From contig JADGDY010000010.1 in the NCBI GenBank assembly GCA_016744655.1, positions 1 to 56,570 on the forward strand: a stretch of DNA of 56,570 nt, written 5' to 3'. The DNA is from Bacteroidales bacterium. Lineage in GTDB: Bacteria > Bacteroidota > Bacteroidia > Bacteroidales > UBA12170. Below, one piece after another: positions 36,355 through 45,177 of the stretch (position 1 is its first letter; each line of letters starts with the position of its first letter). The position numbers and the translations under genes were made by a program. The notes beneath the pieces were generated by a model that worked only from the letters and a program-made list of their open reading frames with translations, was not told where the DNA came from and made no database searches.

Positions 36355-38691
36355 ATGAAACAAAAAGTAAATGAAATATTAGCCGAAAAAGGCAGAAAGG
36401 TAGAAGCGGTAATCCCCATTCTACAGGCTATTCAGGAGGAATATAATTACCTCCCAGAAGAGGCTTTGCAGCAGGTAGCGGATAATAGCGATATCACATT
36501 GGAGAGAATTTACGGGATTTCGACTTTCTATTCCCAGTTCCGACACGAGCCTGTGGGGAAACATATGATTAAAGTTTGTGTTGGAACGGCATGTCATGTA
36601 AAAGGAGCCACCCAAGTTTATGATGCTTTTAAGCGACAATTGAATATTTCTGAGCAAGACGAAACGGATGCCGATGGTCTATTTACCGTAGATAAAGTCG
36701 CTTGTTTAGGTTGCTGTACTATTGCGCCTGTTGTGCAAATCGACCAAACAACTTTCGGACATGTAGAGCCTTCTAAAGTAAAAGAGATTCTCGATGATTT
36801 TCTTTCCTCTGATGGCAATCCAGAAGCATCAAAATTAGCAACAGACTTAAGCGATACAGATAAAGATGGAGAAGTAAGAATTGGTTTAGGTTCTTGCTGT
36901 GTAGCCAGTGGTAGCTCCGATGTGAAAAGAGAATTAGAGGAGTCATTGCAGAAAAATCAAGCCAATGTGGATGTAAAAGAAGTGGGTTGTGTTGGTATTT
37001 GTAATCAGGTGCCATTGCTTGAAATTCATAAACCCAACGAAAGCCCAACTTTTTATACCAAAATTAAAGCAGAGGAAGTCAGTGATATCATTAGGAAGCA
37101 TTTTAGGTCGAAGAGTATTTGGACCCGCTGGAAAAATGACATTTCTGGAATGATAGACCAGTATGTATTGAAAGACATCCCCAAATCGGTTAAAAGATAC
37201 GATTCAGAACAAGTAGATACACCAGTGGCTGAGTTTTTAGATGGACAAATCAATATTGCCACCGAGCATAGAGGCTTTCTACAACCCAATGATTTAGAGG
37301 AATATCTAAAGCTAGGAGGATTCCAATCTTTCAAAAAATGTCTTAAAGAATTAGACCAGAATGCTATTATTAAATCGATTAAAGATAGTGGTCTGAGAGG
37401 ACGAGGTGGAGGAGGATTCCCAACTTCCATAAAGTGGGAAATGGTAAAAAATGCCACCGATAAAGAAAAGTATATTATCGTTAATGGTGACGAAGGTGAC
37501 CCAGGTGCTTTTATGGATAGAATGCTATTGGAATCTTATCCTTTTAGAGTGATTGAAGGTTTGATGATTGCAGCTATTGCAGTGAAAGCCTCCTCCGGAA
37601 TTTTTTACATCAGGGCAGAATATCCTTTGGCCGTAAAACGAATTAAAGAGGCGCTCTATTTATGCGAGAAAGCTGGTTTAATAGGAAATAATATATTAGA
37701 ATCAGGCATCAATTTCCCGGTGGAAGTATTTGAAGGTGCTGGTGCTTTTATTTGTGGTGAAGAAACCGCATTAATAGCTTCCGTAGAAGGGAATAGAGGC
37801 TTGCCAAGCATGCGCCCACCTTATCCTGCGGTAAAAGGATTGAAGCAAAAACCAACTTTAATTAATAATACAGAAACCTTTGCCATGGTGCCTTGGATCA
37901 TACGCGAAGGTGCCGAGAAGTTTGAAGAAATTGGAACAAAGAATAGCAAGGGTAGCAAGGTTTTCGCCTTGGCAGGGAAAATTAATAGAGGAGGATTAAT
38001 TGAAGTTCCCATTGGAATCACCCTAAGGGAAATTGTAGAGCGCATAGGAGGAGGAATCCCTAATGGGAAAGCCTTTAAAGCAGTGCAGATTGGTGGTCCT
38101 TCGGGTGGTTGTATTCCTGCTTCCATGATGGATACGCCCATAGATTTCGAATCCTTAAAAGAAGCTGGTGCCATGATGGGCTCTGGTGGATTGGTGGTTT
38201 TAGATGAAGACGATTGCATGGTGGATATCGCCAAGTATTTCTTAAGTTTTACTCAAGACCAAAGCTGCGGAAAATGTACTTTCTGCCGAATTGGAACCAC
38301 ACGAATGCTAGAGATTTTGGAGAAAATTACCAGCGGAAATGGAAAAATGGCCGACCTTGAAATGCTTGAGAAATTGGCTTATAGCACCAAAAAAGGAAGT
38401 TTATGTGGTCTTGGAAAGTCTGCACCAAATCCTATTTTATCCACCCTCCAATATTTTAAAGAGGAATATTTAGAGCATATCAATGGAACTTGTAGTACGG
38501 GCAAATGCCAAGAAATGATTGAGTATTTCATAGAAGAGGAATGTATAGGTTGTACCAAATGTGCACAAGATTGCCCTACGGAAGCCATTGCTATCAAGCC
38601 TTATGAAGTACACATAGTGGAGAATGAGAAATGTATCAAATGCGATATCTGTCGCCAGGTTTGTCCTGTAAATGCGGTAATCATACGATGA
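36355..38691 (+). CDS. NuoE-NuoF-ferredoxin fusion (HydB/C-type NADH-oxidising subunit)
   Basis: A 778-residue fusion. Domain order is as follows. (1) A NuoE-like thioredoxin fold with [2Fe-2S] ligands C75, C80, C117 and C121. (2) A second 2Fe-2S thioredoxin-like segment (GLGSCCVASG near 178, VGCVGICNQVP near 211). (3) A NuoF-like FMN/NADH domain with GLRGRGGGGFPTSIKW near 345, NGDEGDPGAFMDRM and GAFICGEETALIASVEG. (4) The NuoF [4Fe-4S] motif CGKCTFCRIGTTRM near 636. (5) A two-cluster ferredoxin (CIGCTKCAQDCP and CIKCDICRQVCP). This is the diaphorase module of Hnd/Hyd bifurcating hydrogenases and formate dehydrogenases. No hydrogenase subunit is nearby. It likely works with the flavoprotein at 38822. 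Confidence 0.93.
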   Translation: MKQKVNEILAEKGRKVEAVIPILQAIQEEYNYLPEEALQQVADNSDITLERIYGISTFYSQFRHEPVGKHMIKVCVGTACHVKGATQVYDAFKRQLNISEQDETDADGLFTVDKVACLGCCTIAPVVQIDQTTFGHVEPSKVKEILDDFLSSDGNPEASKLATDLSDTDKDGEVRIGLGSCCVASGSSDVKRELEESLQKNQANVDVKEVGCVGICNQVPLLEIHKPNESPTFYTKIKAEEVSDIIRKHFRSKSIWTRWKNDISGMIDQYVLKDIPKSVKRYDSEQVDTPVAEFLDGQINIATEHRGFLQPNDLEEYLKLGGFQSFKKCLKELDQNAIIKSIKDSGLRGRGGGGFPTSIKWEMVKNATDKEKYIIVNGDEGDPGAFMDRMLLESYPFRVIEGLMIAAIAVKASSGIFYIRAEYPLAVKRIKEALYLCEKAGLIGNNILESGINFPVEVFEGAGAFICGEETALIASVEGNRGLPSMRPPYPAVKGLKQKPTLINNTETFAMVPWIIREGAEKFEEIGTKNSKGSKVFALAGKINRGGLIEVPIGITLREIVERIGGGIPNGKAFKAVQIGGPSGGCIPASMMDTPIDFESLKEAGAMMGSGGLVVLDEDDCMVDIAKYFLSFTQDQSCGKCTFCRIGTTRMLEILEKITSGNGKMADLEMLEKLAYSTKKGSLCGLGKSAPNPILSTLQYFKEEYLEHINGTCSTGKCQEMIEYFIEEECIGCTKCAQDCPTEAIAIKPYEVHIVENEKCIKCDICRQVCPVNAVIIR

Positions 38692-38718
38692 TTATTATTT
38701 AACAAAAGCTAGAGAAAA

Positions 38719-38792
38719 GCTAGCGCGAATTTGTAATCCGTGCAATAAAAAAAGAATAATGTTAGGTACACGGATTGCAAATTCGTGTTAGC
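38719..38792. repeat. long hairpin (24-bp arms) between the two oxidoreductase genes
   Basis: Arms 38719-38742 and 38769-38792 pair at all 24 positions if three G-U pairs are allowed, with a 26-nt A-rich loop. It is built around AATTTGTAATCCGTG facing CACGGATTGCAAATT. There is no T tract, so it is not a standard terminator. It looks like a REP-type repeat. Within the operon mRNA it could also affect stability of the upstream cistron. Confidence 0.75.
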
Positions 38793-38821
38793 AGAAAGGA
38801 AGTAAAAGTCAGTTGAAAAAG

Positions 38822-40420
38822 ATGATTAAACTCAAAATAAATAATCAGGTTGTAGAAGTTGCTCAAGGTACCTCTGTATTGAAAGTAGCAGAAAGCTTAG
38901 GCATCGAAATTCCTACCATGTGTTTCAAAGATGGTTTCGGAAATCATCCCAGTTGCATGTTGTGCTTGGTGAAGGATGCTAAAAATGGCCAACTTCATCC
39001 TTCTTGTGCTTTACCAGCTGAGGAAGGTATGGAAATCATTACCGATGATGAGGAGATTTTTGAAGCCAGAAAGGAATCTTTAGAATTACTATTAAGCGAC
39101 CATGTGGGTGATTGCGAAGCCCCTTGTCGTACGGCTTGTCCCGCTTATATGGACATCCCAAAGATGAATCACTTCATTGCAGAGCGAAAATTTGACGAAG
39201 CGCTAAAACTGGTAAAAGAAGAGATTGCCCTGCCTCTCATTCTTGGCTATATCTGCCCTGCTCCTTGCGAAGGTGCTTGTAGGAGAAGTCAAGCTGAAGC
39301 ACCTGTAAGCATTTGCGAACTCAAGAAGATGGTTGCCGAGGAAGACTTAAAATCTGATGATTACTATTTACCCGAAAAATTAGCCTCCTCAGGAAAAAAA
39401 GTCGCTATAATTGGTAGTGGTCCCGCAGGATTGTCTGCTGCATTTCATTTGCTCAAATTTGGTCATTCTGTTGTGGTTTTTGACAAGAACGAAGAAGCAG
39501 GCGGAACACTTCGCTATGATATTCCTGAGGAGAACTTACCAAATTCGGCTGTTGATGCTGAATTGAAAATGGTAAAAAAATATGGAGCAGAATTCCGATT
39601 AAATACCACTATTGATAAAGCCATTTTTGAGCAGAAATTAAAGAAGGATTTTGATGCCATCGTTTTTGCATTGGGCAATTTTGAGGATGGTAAGATGAAA
39701 GACTTCGGCTTTGAGAATAATAAATTTGGACTTGTGGCTGATAAAGCTACCTTTCAAGTCAATGAAGAAGGAATATTCGCATGTGGAAATGTGATTCGCT
39801 CTAGAAAAATGGCAGTGACTTCAGTGGCACAAGGAAAACAAGTGGCTCATTCTATCCATGATTATTTTGCTAAAAAAGCTCCAGAAAAAATCTACCGAAT
39901 GTTCAACTCTCGGTTTGGTAAATTAAAGCAGGAAGAAGTTGGAGAGTATTTGAAAGAGTGTTCATCTAAGGTACCTGAGCCTTTCGAAGGGCCCATTGAT
40001 GTCAGTAAAAATAGAGTAGAACTTAAAAAGGAAGCAAGAGTGTTCACAATGGAACAAGGAGTGGAAGAAGCCGAGCGTTGCATGCATTGTGAATGCCGGA
40101 AACTACATACTTGTAAACTAAGAATCTATTCTGACAAATATAAAGCCGACCGTAGAAAGTTTATGTTTGGAGAGCGCAAAACCCTGAAGAAACATATGCA
40201 GCACGAGCTCATTGTCTATGAGCCAGAAAAGTGCATCCGCTGTAATCTTTGCGTGGATATTTCAGCATTACAAAAAGACAGTTTAGGTTTTACAAGTATT
40301 GGCAGAGGATATACTGTAGAAATCAATATTCCTTTCAATAAAAACATGAAAGATGTTTTTGATAAAACCGCTTTGGAATGTGCTGAGGCTTGTCCTACTG
40401 GGGCTATTAGTTTGAAGTAA
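38822..40420 (+). CDS. ferredoxin-flavoprotein oxidoreductase, GltD-like without NAD(P)H domain
   Basis: About 532 residues from ATG 38822 (a TTG at 38813 would add three). The N-terminal NuoG/HydA-type [2Fe-2S] domain has C34, C45, C48 and C62. A GltD-like helical cluster domain follows (CEAPCRTACPAYM, then CPAPCEGACRR). The FAD Rossmann fold has VAIIGSGPAGLSAA near 195. The text passes from IVFALGNFED to GIFACGNV in about 40 residues, where GltD has about 160, so the NAD(P)H-binding Rossmann domain is missing. The C-terminus carries CMHCECRK and an Fe-S site (CIRCNLC with CAEACPTGA). It probably exchanges electrons with the NuoEF-like subunit encoded upstream. Confidence 0.88.
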   Translation: MIKLKINNQVVEVAQGTSVLKVAESLGIEIPTMCFKDGFGNHPSCMLCLVKDAKNGQLHPSCALPAEEGMEIITDDEEIFEARKESLELLLSDHVGDCEAPCRTACPAYMDIPKMNHFIAERKFDEALKLVKEEIALPLILGYICPAPCEGACRRSQAEAPVSICELKKMVAEEDLKSDDYYLPEKLASSGKKVAIIGSGPAGLSAAFHLLKFGHSVVVFDKNEEAGGTLRYDIPEENLPNSAVDAELKMVKKYGAEFRLNTTIDKAIFEQKLKKDFDAIVFALGNFEDGKMKDFGFENNKFGLVADKATFQVNEEGIFACGNVIRSRKMAVTSVAQGKQVAHSIHDYFAKKAPEKIYRMFNSRFGKLKQEEVGEYLKECSSKVPEPFEGPIDVSKNRVELKKEARVFTMEQGVEEAERCMHCECRKLHTCKLRIYSDKYKADRRKFMFGERKTLKKHMQHELIVYEPEKCIRCNLCVDISALQKDSLGFTSIGRGYTVEINIPFNKNMKDVFDKTALECAEACPTGAISLK

Positions 40421-40425
40421 AAATA

Positions 40426-40470
40426 GTCCGCTAATTTTCGTGAATTAAACTAATTATCACTAATTAAACC
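40426..40470 (+). repeat. CCGCGAATT-type AT-rich dispersed repeat fragment
   Basis: It begins AGTCCGCTAATTTTCGTGAA directly after the flavoprotein gene and shares its word order with fragments at 20596, 24811 and 36311. The remainder of the gap to 40620 is AT-rich with no gene seen. Confidence 0.45.
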
Positions 40471-40620
40471 AGTGAGTATTTTAATTGGATATAATTGCTT
40501 GGCGTCCTTTGCATATTTTTTCTTTTGCGCACTTTGCGTGAAATTTTTAAGTTTTATTAGTATCTATGTTCTAAACATTTTCACCTACTTTTACACTCAA
40601 AACTAATCAAGCCCACAATA

Positions 40621-41217
40621 ATGAAAATATCAAGCCTCCTCAAATCATTTTTTCTTATCAGCTTAATTGCTGTTTTTACTCTACATACAAATGCTCAGAC
40701 TAGTTCTCAAAGCCAAAAAAATGCTCAGATTAATAAATCAATGGGTCATGGTGCTTTAATAGGAGGATTAACGGGATTGGTATTTGGTAGAGGTTTTGGT
40801 GGAGTAGTAGGGGGAGCCATGATTGGTGCAGGTATTGGCGCGGTTGCTGGTGCTGTTAATGGAAGCTCCGATAATCCTCAATTGCAAAACGAAGTAGATT
40901 TTTTAGTAGAAAAATATGGCGAAAGCAATATGCTAGGCTATGTGGATTTAATGGAATGCAAACATGATGAAGCCATCACTCATTTTATTGAACAGGAGTT
41001 CTCTAACAACAAAGATTATAAAGTGGCCAGCCTTTGGATGAAAGCCATTACAGAAAAAGACAGAGGAAACACCGAACGTTGTAATGAACTTTATGCATTA
41101 ATCGCCAATAATGATTCAAGATTTGAAACTCCACAAGATGCAGAAATCAAAGTGATTGAATTATACTTAGGATTAAAGGCCGATAGGGAGTCTTATGAGA
41201 TAGTTTGTGGGGAATAA
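40621..41217 (+). CDS. exported glycine-zipper protein (paralogue of 42315)
   Basis: A 198-residue protein with signal peptide ending LHTNAQ, then a glycine-zipper membrane hairpin (GHGALIGGLTGLVFGRGFGG, then MIGAGIGAVAGAVNG, about residues 41-81). A soluble helical C-terminal half follows (VEKYGESNMLGYVDLMECKHDEAI). Glycine zippers insert into or span membranes. The C-terminal half looks TPR-like, but the function is unknown. A close paralogue lies 1.1 kb downstream with an SGNH hydrolase on the other strand between them. Confidence 0.75.
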   Translation: MKISSLLKSFFLISLIAVFTLHTNAQTSSQSQKNAQINKSMGHGALIGGLTGLVFGRGFGGVVGGAMIGAGIGAVAGAVNGSSDNPQLQNEVDFLVEKYGESNMLGYVDLMECKHDEAITHFIEQEFSNNKDYKVASLWMKAITEKDRGNTERCNELYALIANNDSRFETPQDAEIKVIELYLGLKADRESYEIVCGE

Positions 41218-41240
41218 TTAATGTTGCTAATCAAGCTTTT

Positions 41241-41331
41241 CGAGAATGCGCCAAATACTTCGTTACTCTTGTTTTGAAAACAGTCATTTACAAAAGTAAA
41301 CTCCTTGATTTTCAAATCTTCGAAAGCCTTG
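41241..41331 (-). repeat. structured intergenic repeat family R1, copy D
   Basis: On the minus strand: AAGGCTTTCGAAGATTTGAA, then the dyad GTTTACTTTTGTAAATG, a TTTTCAAAACAA arm and GTAACGAAGTATTTGGCG. It lies in the convergent gap between a glycine-zipper gene and the SGNH hydrolase gene. Confidence 0.75.
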
Positions 41332-41383
41332 TCTTTGACACCTTCTCATCAAAGTGCTAGAGAAAAGAATCTGTTGTAGAAAA

Positions 41384-42160
41384 TTACACTAGTATTTTTT
41401 CCGTATGTATATAATCCACCACATCCTTAGCCCAAACCTGATAAGTAAATTTTGAGGGGTGAACTCCGTCACTGAAAAATTCGGAAGCTTTACCTTCTAC
41501 TTGATATTTCTTTTTCCAGGATTCTACCGTGATACGTTCTTTTGAGAAATATACATCATCAAATGATTTGATGGTTTCTTGGAGTTCCTTTCCTAGCATA
41601 TCTACTATATTTCCTACAGAAAACCGAATCAAGCTGCTAAAGGCAGGAAACTCTTTTATGGGTGGCATATTCATAAATACGATTGGAGTATTTGGAAACA
41701 ATGCTTGGGTATCTTTCAAAAGAGAAATGATATTTTCTCGCCATGTTTTCGGACTTTTTAAAGCAAAAGAATCGTTTCCTCCCAAGGCAATAACTATGAT
41801 GTCGAAATTCCGCTCTGTGATTTTGGGGAGGATTTTAAATCGAACTCGTTTTGCTGTGTAACCATTCCTCGCATAAACCCTCCAGTAAATATTACTATTG
41901 AGTTTGGATGATAATTCCTTGGCAATAGTTCCTCCAATGGCCTCCTCATGGGTTTCTGCTCCCACACCTGCCATACTGCTTTCTCCAATACAAAGAAGAC
42001 GGAGGTTTTTATCGGAATCCGTATTAATATTTCCTTCAATACCTGTGGCTTCTGGTAATCTTGGGACCGTTCTTTTAATGATTTCACCTTGTATATAAAT
42101 GATAGGTAGAATAGGAATCACTAATGGAATGGAAAGGATGTATTTAGTCTGTGGCTTCAT
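41384..42160 (-). CDS. SGNH/GDSL-type hydrolase with N-terminal membrane anchor
   Basis: About 258 residues from ATG 42160 (an upstream ATG at 42181 adds seven). A hydrophobic N-terminal segment (YILSIPLVIPILPIIYI) precedes a GDSL/SGNH esterase domain. The nucleophile block is LCIGESSMAGVG, block III is IVIALGGND, and the catalytic Asp-His pair is in FFSDGVHPSKF. It is likely an esterase or lipase acting outside the cytoplasm; the substrate is unknown. It lies on the opposite strand between the two glycine-zipper genes, interrupting what may have been a tandem pair. Confidence 0.88.
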   Translation of the reverse strand: MKPQTKYILSIPLVIPILPIIYIQGEIIKRTVPRLPEATGIEGNINTDSDKNLRLLCIGESSMAGVGAETHEEAIGGTIAKELSSKLNSNIYWRVYARNGYTAKRVRFKILPKITERNFDIIVIALGGNDSFALKSPKTWRENIISLLKDTQALFPNTPIVFMNMPPIKEFPAFSSLIRFSVGNIVDMLGKELQETIKSFDDVYFSKERITVESWKKKYQVEGKASEFFSDGVHPSKFTYQVWAKDVVDYIHTEKILV

Positions 42161-42314
42161 GCTGATTATTAATGAATGCAAAGTTGCGCTATTTTAAGGG
42201 ATTTCAAAAATAAAAAGCCCTTTGAGAATTAATTAAAAAAAAACATCAATTTAAATTAGGGGTTTATAGGTGTTCTTGCACTTATTAAAGTATAGAAACA
42301 ATTAAAATTTAGAA

Positions 42315-42908
42315 ATGATGAAATCAATAAGAAACATTAAAATGACCGTATTCGTATTATTAATATCAATATTCACTATAAATCTTCAAGCTCAAAATCA
42401 TGCCGGACAACAAGCTGCAAAAGGAGCTGGAAATGGGGCCTTAATTGGAGCTTTAGCCGGAGTTGTATTTGGAGATGGTGATGTGGTTGGTGATGCCCTT
42501 GGTGGAGCTTTGCTCGGAGGTGGAATTGGAGCTTTTGCTGGAGCCGTTAATGGGAATGCCACGGATAAAAAAATCCAAAGAGTAGTAGACGAGTTGATAC
42601 AAAATTATGGTGAAAACAATGTGAGAGGTTATGTGGAACTACTTGAGTGTAGACACGATAAAGCCATTGCATATTTCAGTGTTGAAGAGCATTCAAATAA
42701 TAGAGAACACCAGTTAACCAGCTTGTGGATGAAAGCTTTGGCAGAAAAAGACAGAAGAAATATTAGTGGCATTGAAGCTTTGTATTCCGATCTCATTGAT
42801 AAAGATTCTGATATTGACGATATTCAGCAAGTAGAATTGATGATTAACCAATTGGTACTTGCACTTCGACAAGAAAGAAAAGAATATGGGTTGGGAAGTT
42901 GTAGTTAG
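42315..42908 (+). CDS. exported glycine-zipper protein (paralogue of 40621)
   Basis: A 197-residue protein with signal peptide (TVFVLLISIFTINLQAQ), then a glycine zipper (KGAGNGALIGALAGVVFGDG, then LGGGIGAFAGAVNGN) and the same helical C-terminus as its paralogue (ENNVRGYVELLECRHDKAIAYF, with SLWMKALAEKDRR). The pair arose by duplication. The function is unknown, but the conserved C-terminal block suggests a common partner. A hairpin terminator follows, shared with the convergent DUF481 gene. Confidence 0.75.
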   Translation: MMKSIRNIKMTVFVLLISIFTINLQAQNHAGQQAAKGAGNGALIGALAGVVFGDGDVVGDALGGALLGGGIGAFAGAVNGNATDKKIQRVVDELIQNYGENNVRGYVELLECRHDKAIAYFSVEEHSNNREHQLTSLWMKALAEKDRRNISGIEALYSDLIDKDSDIDDIQQVELMINQLVLALRQERKEYGLGSCS

Positions 42909-42929
42909 ATTAGACTAATAAAACAAGAA

Positions 42930-42971
42930 AGAAAGCTTATACTTTATAATGTGTAAGCTTTCTGTTTTTTT
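42930..42971 (+). terminator. intrinsic terminator after the second glycine-zipper gene
   Basis: AGAAAGCTTATAC (42930-42942) pairs with GTGTAAGCTTTCT (42951-42963) over 13 bp including one G-T, with an 8-nt loop and a T run. Confidence 0.9.
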
Positions 42972-42977
42972 ATGCCC

Positions 42978-44012
42978 TTACCATTCCCAGCCAAAGCCAG
43001 TATGAAGAATATAATCCAAGTCGGAAGCTCCTTCAACAGGTTGGTTGTCATAGTTGAAATTTACTCCAGCTTTTATGTAGAAATCATCGTCAAAAGGCAT
43101 TTCATATCGAGCATCAAAGTCTATATCAGTACGCCATCTACCAGATTTTGTAAAACTAGGATAAGCACTAACTTTGGTCATCAAATTGAGGTCACCAATA
43201 TCAAAAAGATTTAATTCGCTACCTATTAAACCTTCCATACTGTTTCTACCTGGAATAGAATCAGTATAATAAACTTCATTATTGTAATTCACACCTAAAA
43301 TAAAACCCCAATAAGTAGCATTTGTATGGATTAAATATTTTCCCATACCAATTTGTCCAGTTGTTCTCAATTGTAGTTTCTGTTCTGTATTAGAGAGGAA
43401 ATTTAATGATACAACTGGATACCAATCTTTCGGTAAGAAATACTTAAAACCAAGTCCTCCTTCGGTTCTTTCAATATTTTCTGTATTATCCTGAATGGAG
43501 TATAAAGAATTATAAGTCCCATCTACATTCCATCTTTTTGCCATATAGCCGATATTTGTCCTAGAGGAAAGCTGTCGGAAATTATTAGCTTTAGTTAAAT
43601 CGAAACCAATATCAATGGAAGCGTATAATTGGCTCCAAAATCCTTTGTCCAAGTCATCAAGCCAAACAATATCTTCTTGTGGAGAGGTCAATTCTTGTCC
43701 TCCTTCATAGCTTATATTTATAAGTCCGGGCTTCAATGAATTAATACTTCCATTATACCTGCTTCCATCGCTCAATGTGATGAGGTAATAATTATTTGTA
43801 TAGATTTCTTTAACCTTTTTCCATTCTATTTTGAAATCGCTATCGCTATATGGAGTTTTAACAGTTAGGACTCCTCTTGTCATCGTTTTAACCTCGCCAA
43901 CAATATAATTCCCATTATAAAAAGTTACAGAATCAGTTTGAGAACTCACTTGAAAGGCTGCAAATATTAAAAACGATAGAAGAACTGGTTTTAAAATATT
44001 TACTTTAATCAT
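42978..44012 (-). CDS. DUF481-family outer-membrane protein
   Basis: A 344-residue exported protein (signal LLSFLIFAAFQVSSQ). The N-terminal ~90 residues form a small beta domain (YNGNYIVGEVKTMTRGVLTV, then SDFKIEWKKVKEIY). The C-terminal ~230 residues are an aromatic-rich porin-like barrel ending in the outer-membrane signature GFGWEW with a terminal Trp. This is the DUF481/YdiY-type salt-induced outer-membrane protein family, whose function is not established. It is the second gene of a pair, starting 4 nt after the stop of the AI-2E-type transporter gene. Confidence 0.85.
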   Translation of the reverse strand: MIKVNILKPVLLSFLIFAAFQVSSQTDSVTFYNGNYIVGEVKTMTRGVLTVKTPYSDSDFKIEWKKVKEIYTNNYYLITLSDGSRYNGSINSLKPGLINISYEGGQELTSPQEDIVWLDDLDKGFWSQLYASIDIGFDLTKANNFRQLSSRTNIGYMAKRWNVDGTYNSLYSIQDNTENIERTEGGLGFKYFLPKDWYPVVSLNFLSNTEQKLQLRTTGQIGMGKYLIHTNATYWGFILGVNYNNEVYYTDSIPGRNSMEGLIGSELNLFDIGDLNLMTKVSAYPSFTKSGRWRTDIDFDARYEMPFDDDFYIKAGVNFNYDNQPVEGASDLDYILHTGFGWEW

Positions 44013-44016
44013 GATT

Positions 44017-45102
44017 TTAGTTTTCTATTATTTTATCATTATTCATAAAAATAGCCTGAAATGTTTTGTAAGAGAAAGCCAGAACTACCGCTCCAATAAA
44101 CAATCCAATAATTCCACCAAGTATCATTCCTCCAATAGCTCCCAATAATATGACCAGCATCGGAATATCAACTCCTCTGCCCATTAAAATCGGTTTGATA
44201 AATGAATCGCTAATCCCCCAACCCAAACTCCATATCGCAAATATTACTGCTGGAGTGGTGTTGGCATAACTAAACACATAGATGATGGCCGGCAAAATAA
44301 CAATGGCTAGAGGCAGTTGAATGATAGCTACGAATAGTATGATTAGGGAAATCACACCAGCAGCCGGAAAACCAATGGCAAATAAACCAATACTTAAGAA
44401 TATGGTTTGTAATACTGCCGTTCCTAATACTCCTTGAACTACTCCACGAATGGTTGCGCTGGCGAGCTTTGCAAATTCAGCACCATCTTTTCCTGCAAGC
44501 GTAGAGAATATTAATTGAGCTGCTTTTTCAGCCGATTTTGTATTCACAAGTAAAGCTCCTGAAATGATTAGCGACACAATAAAAAGAAGTAAAGTCCCTG
44601 CCAATCCAGTAGCAAAACTGAGGATGGTAGGAGCAAAATCTTTTATTTGTGGAGCAAACATTTCGAATAATCCACTGAGGCTTTTTGAGGCTTGCAACCA
44701 GATATCGTAAATAGGTTTTCCAATCAAAGGCCAGTCTTTTACATCTGCATTCGGAGGTGGTACTTGTAAAGTCCCAGAATCCATTTGAGTACTAATTTCT
44801 TTGAAGCTATCAATAGTGGAATTGGTGAAGAAAATAGAAGGTATTATTAAAAGACTAATGCCAATAAAAACAATGATGGTAGCCGATAACTTTTCTCTAT
44901 TTCCTAAAAGTTTAGATAGTTTTTTATGCATAGGAAATAAAGCCACGGCAATAATGATTCCCCAAAGTACCATTGCTAAAAAAGGCTTCAAAATAAGATA
45001 ACTGCCAATAAATAGAAGAGCAATAAATCCTATCCTGAGTACCAAGTTAATGGTTTTTTGAAAATGCTTTTCTTCATGATGTTCTTCGGTATTTTCTGTC
45101 AT
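44017..45102 (-). CDS. AI-2E family transporter (UPF0118)
   Basis: A 361-residue inner-membrane protein with about eight helices in the family arrangement: two or three N-terminal helices, a long extracytoplasmic loop with PLIGKPIYDIWLQA, and C-terminal helices containing IFAIWSLGWGISDSFIKPILMGRG. Members export small signals such as autoinducer-2 or act as Na+/H+ antiporters. The role here is open. It shares a transcript with the DUF481 protein, and the salt-response link of both families is compatible with osmotic stress (inference). Confidence 0.9.
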   Translation of the reverse strand: MTENTEEHHEEKHFQKTINLVLRIGFIALLFIGSYLILKPFLAMVLWGIIIAVALFPMHKKLSKLLGNREKLSATIIVFIGISLLIIPSIFFTNSTIDSFKEISTQMDSGTLQVPPPNADVKDWPLIGKPIYDIWLQASKSLSGLFEMFAPQIKDFAPTILSFATGLAGTLLLFIVSLIISGALLVNTKSAEKAAQLIFSTLAGKDGAEFAKLASATIRGVVQGVLGTAVLQTIFLSIGLFAIGFPAAGVISLIILFVAIIQLPLAIVILPAIIYVFSYANTTPAVIFAIWSLGWGISDSFIKPILMGRGVDIPMLVILLGAIGGMILGGIIGLFIGAVVLAFSYKTFQAIFMNNDKIIEN

Positions 45103-45177
45103 AGTTTATTCTATTTTGTGGATACTTTTGTGTCTTGCATATATTAGCTTGCAAACACAATTGATATTTGAGAAATT

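Noticed and set aside
36355..40420. Reading the two oxidoreductase genes as an NADP-reducing hydrogenase
   Set aside because: No H-cluster (HydA) or NiFe subunit is present, and the second protein is a GltD-like flavoprotein, so a hydrogenase call is not supported.
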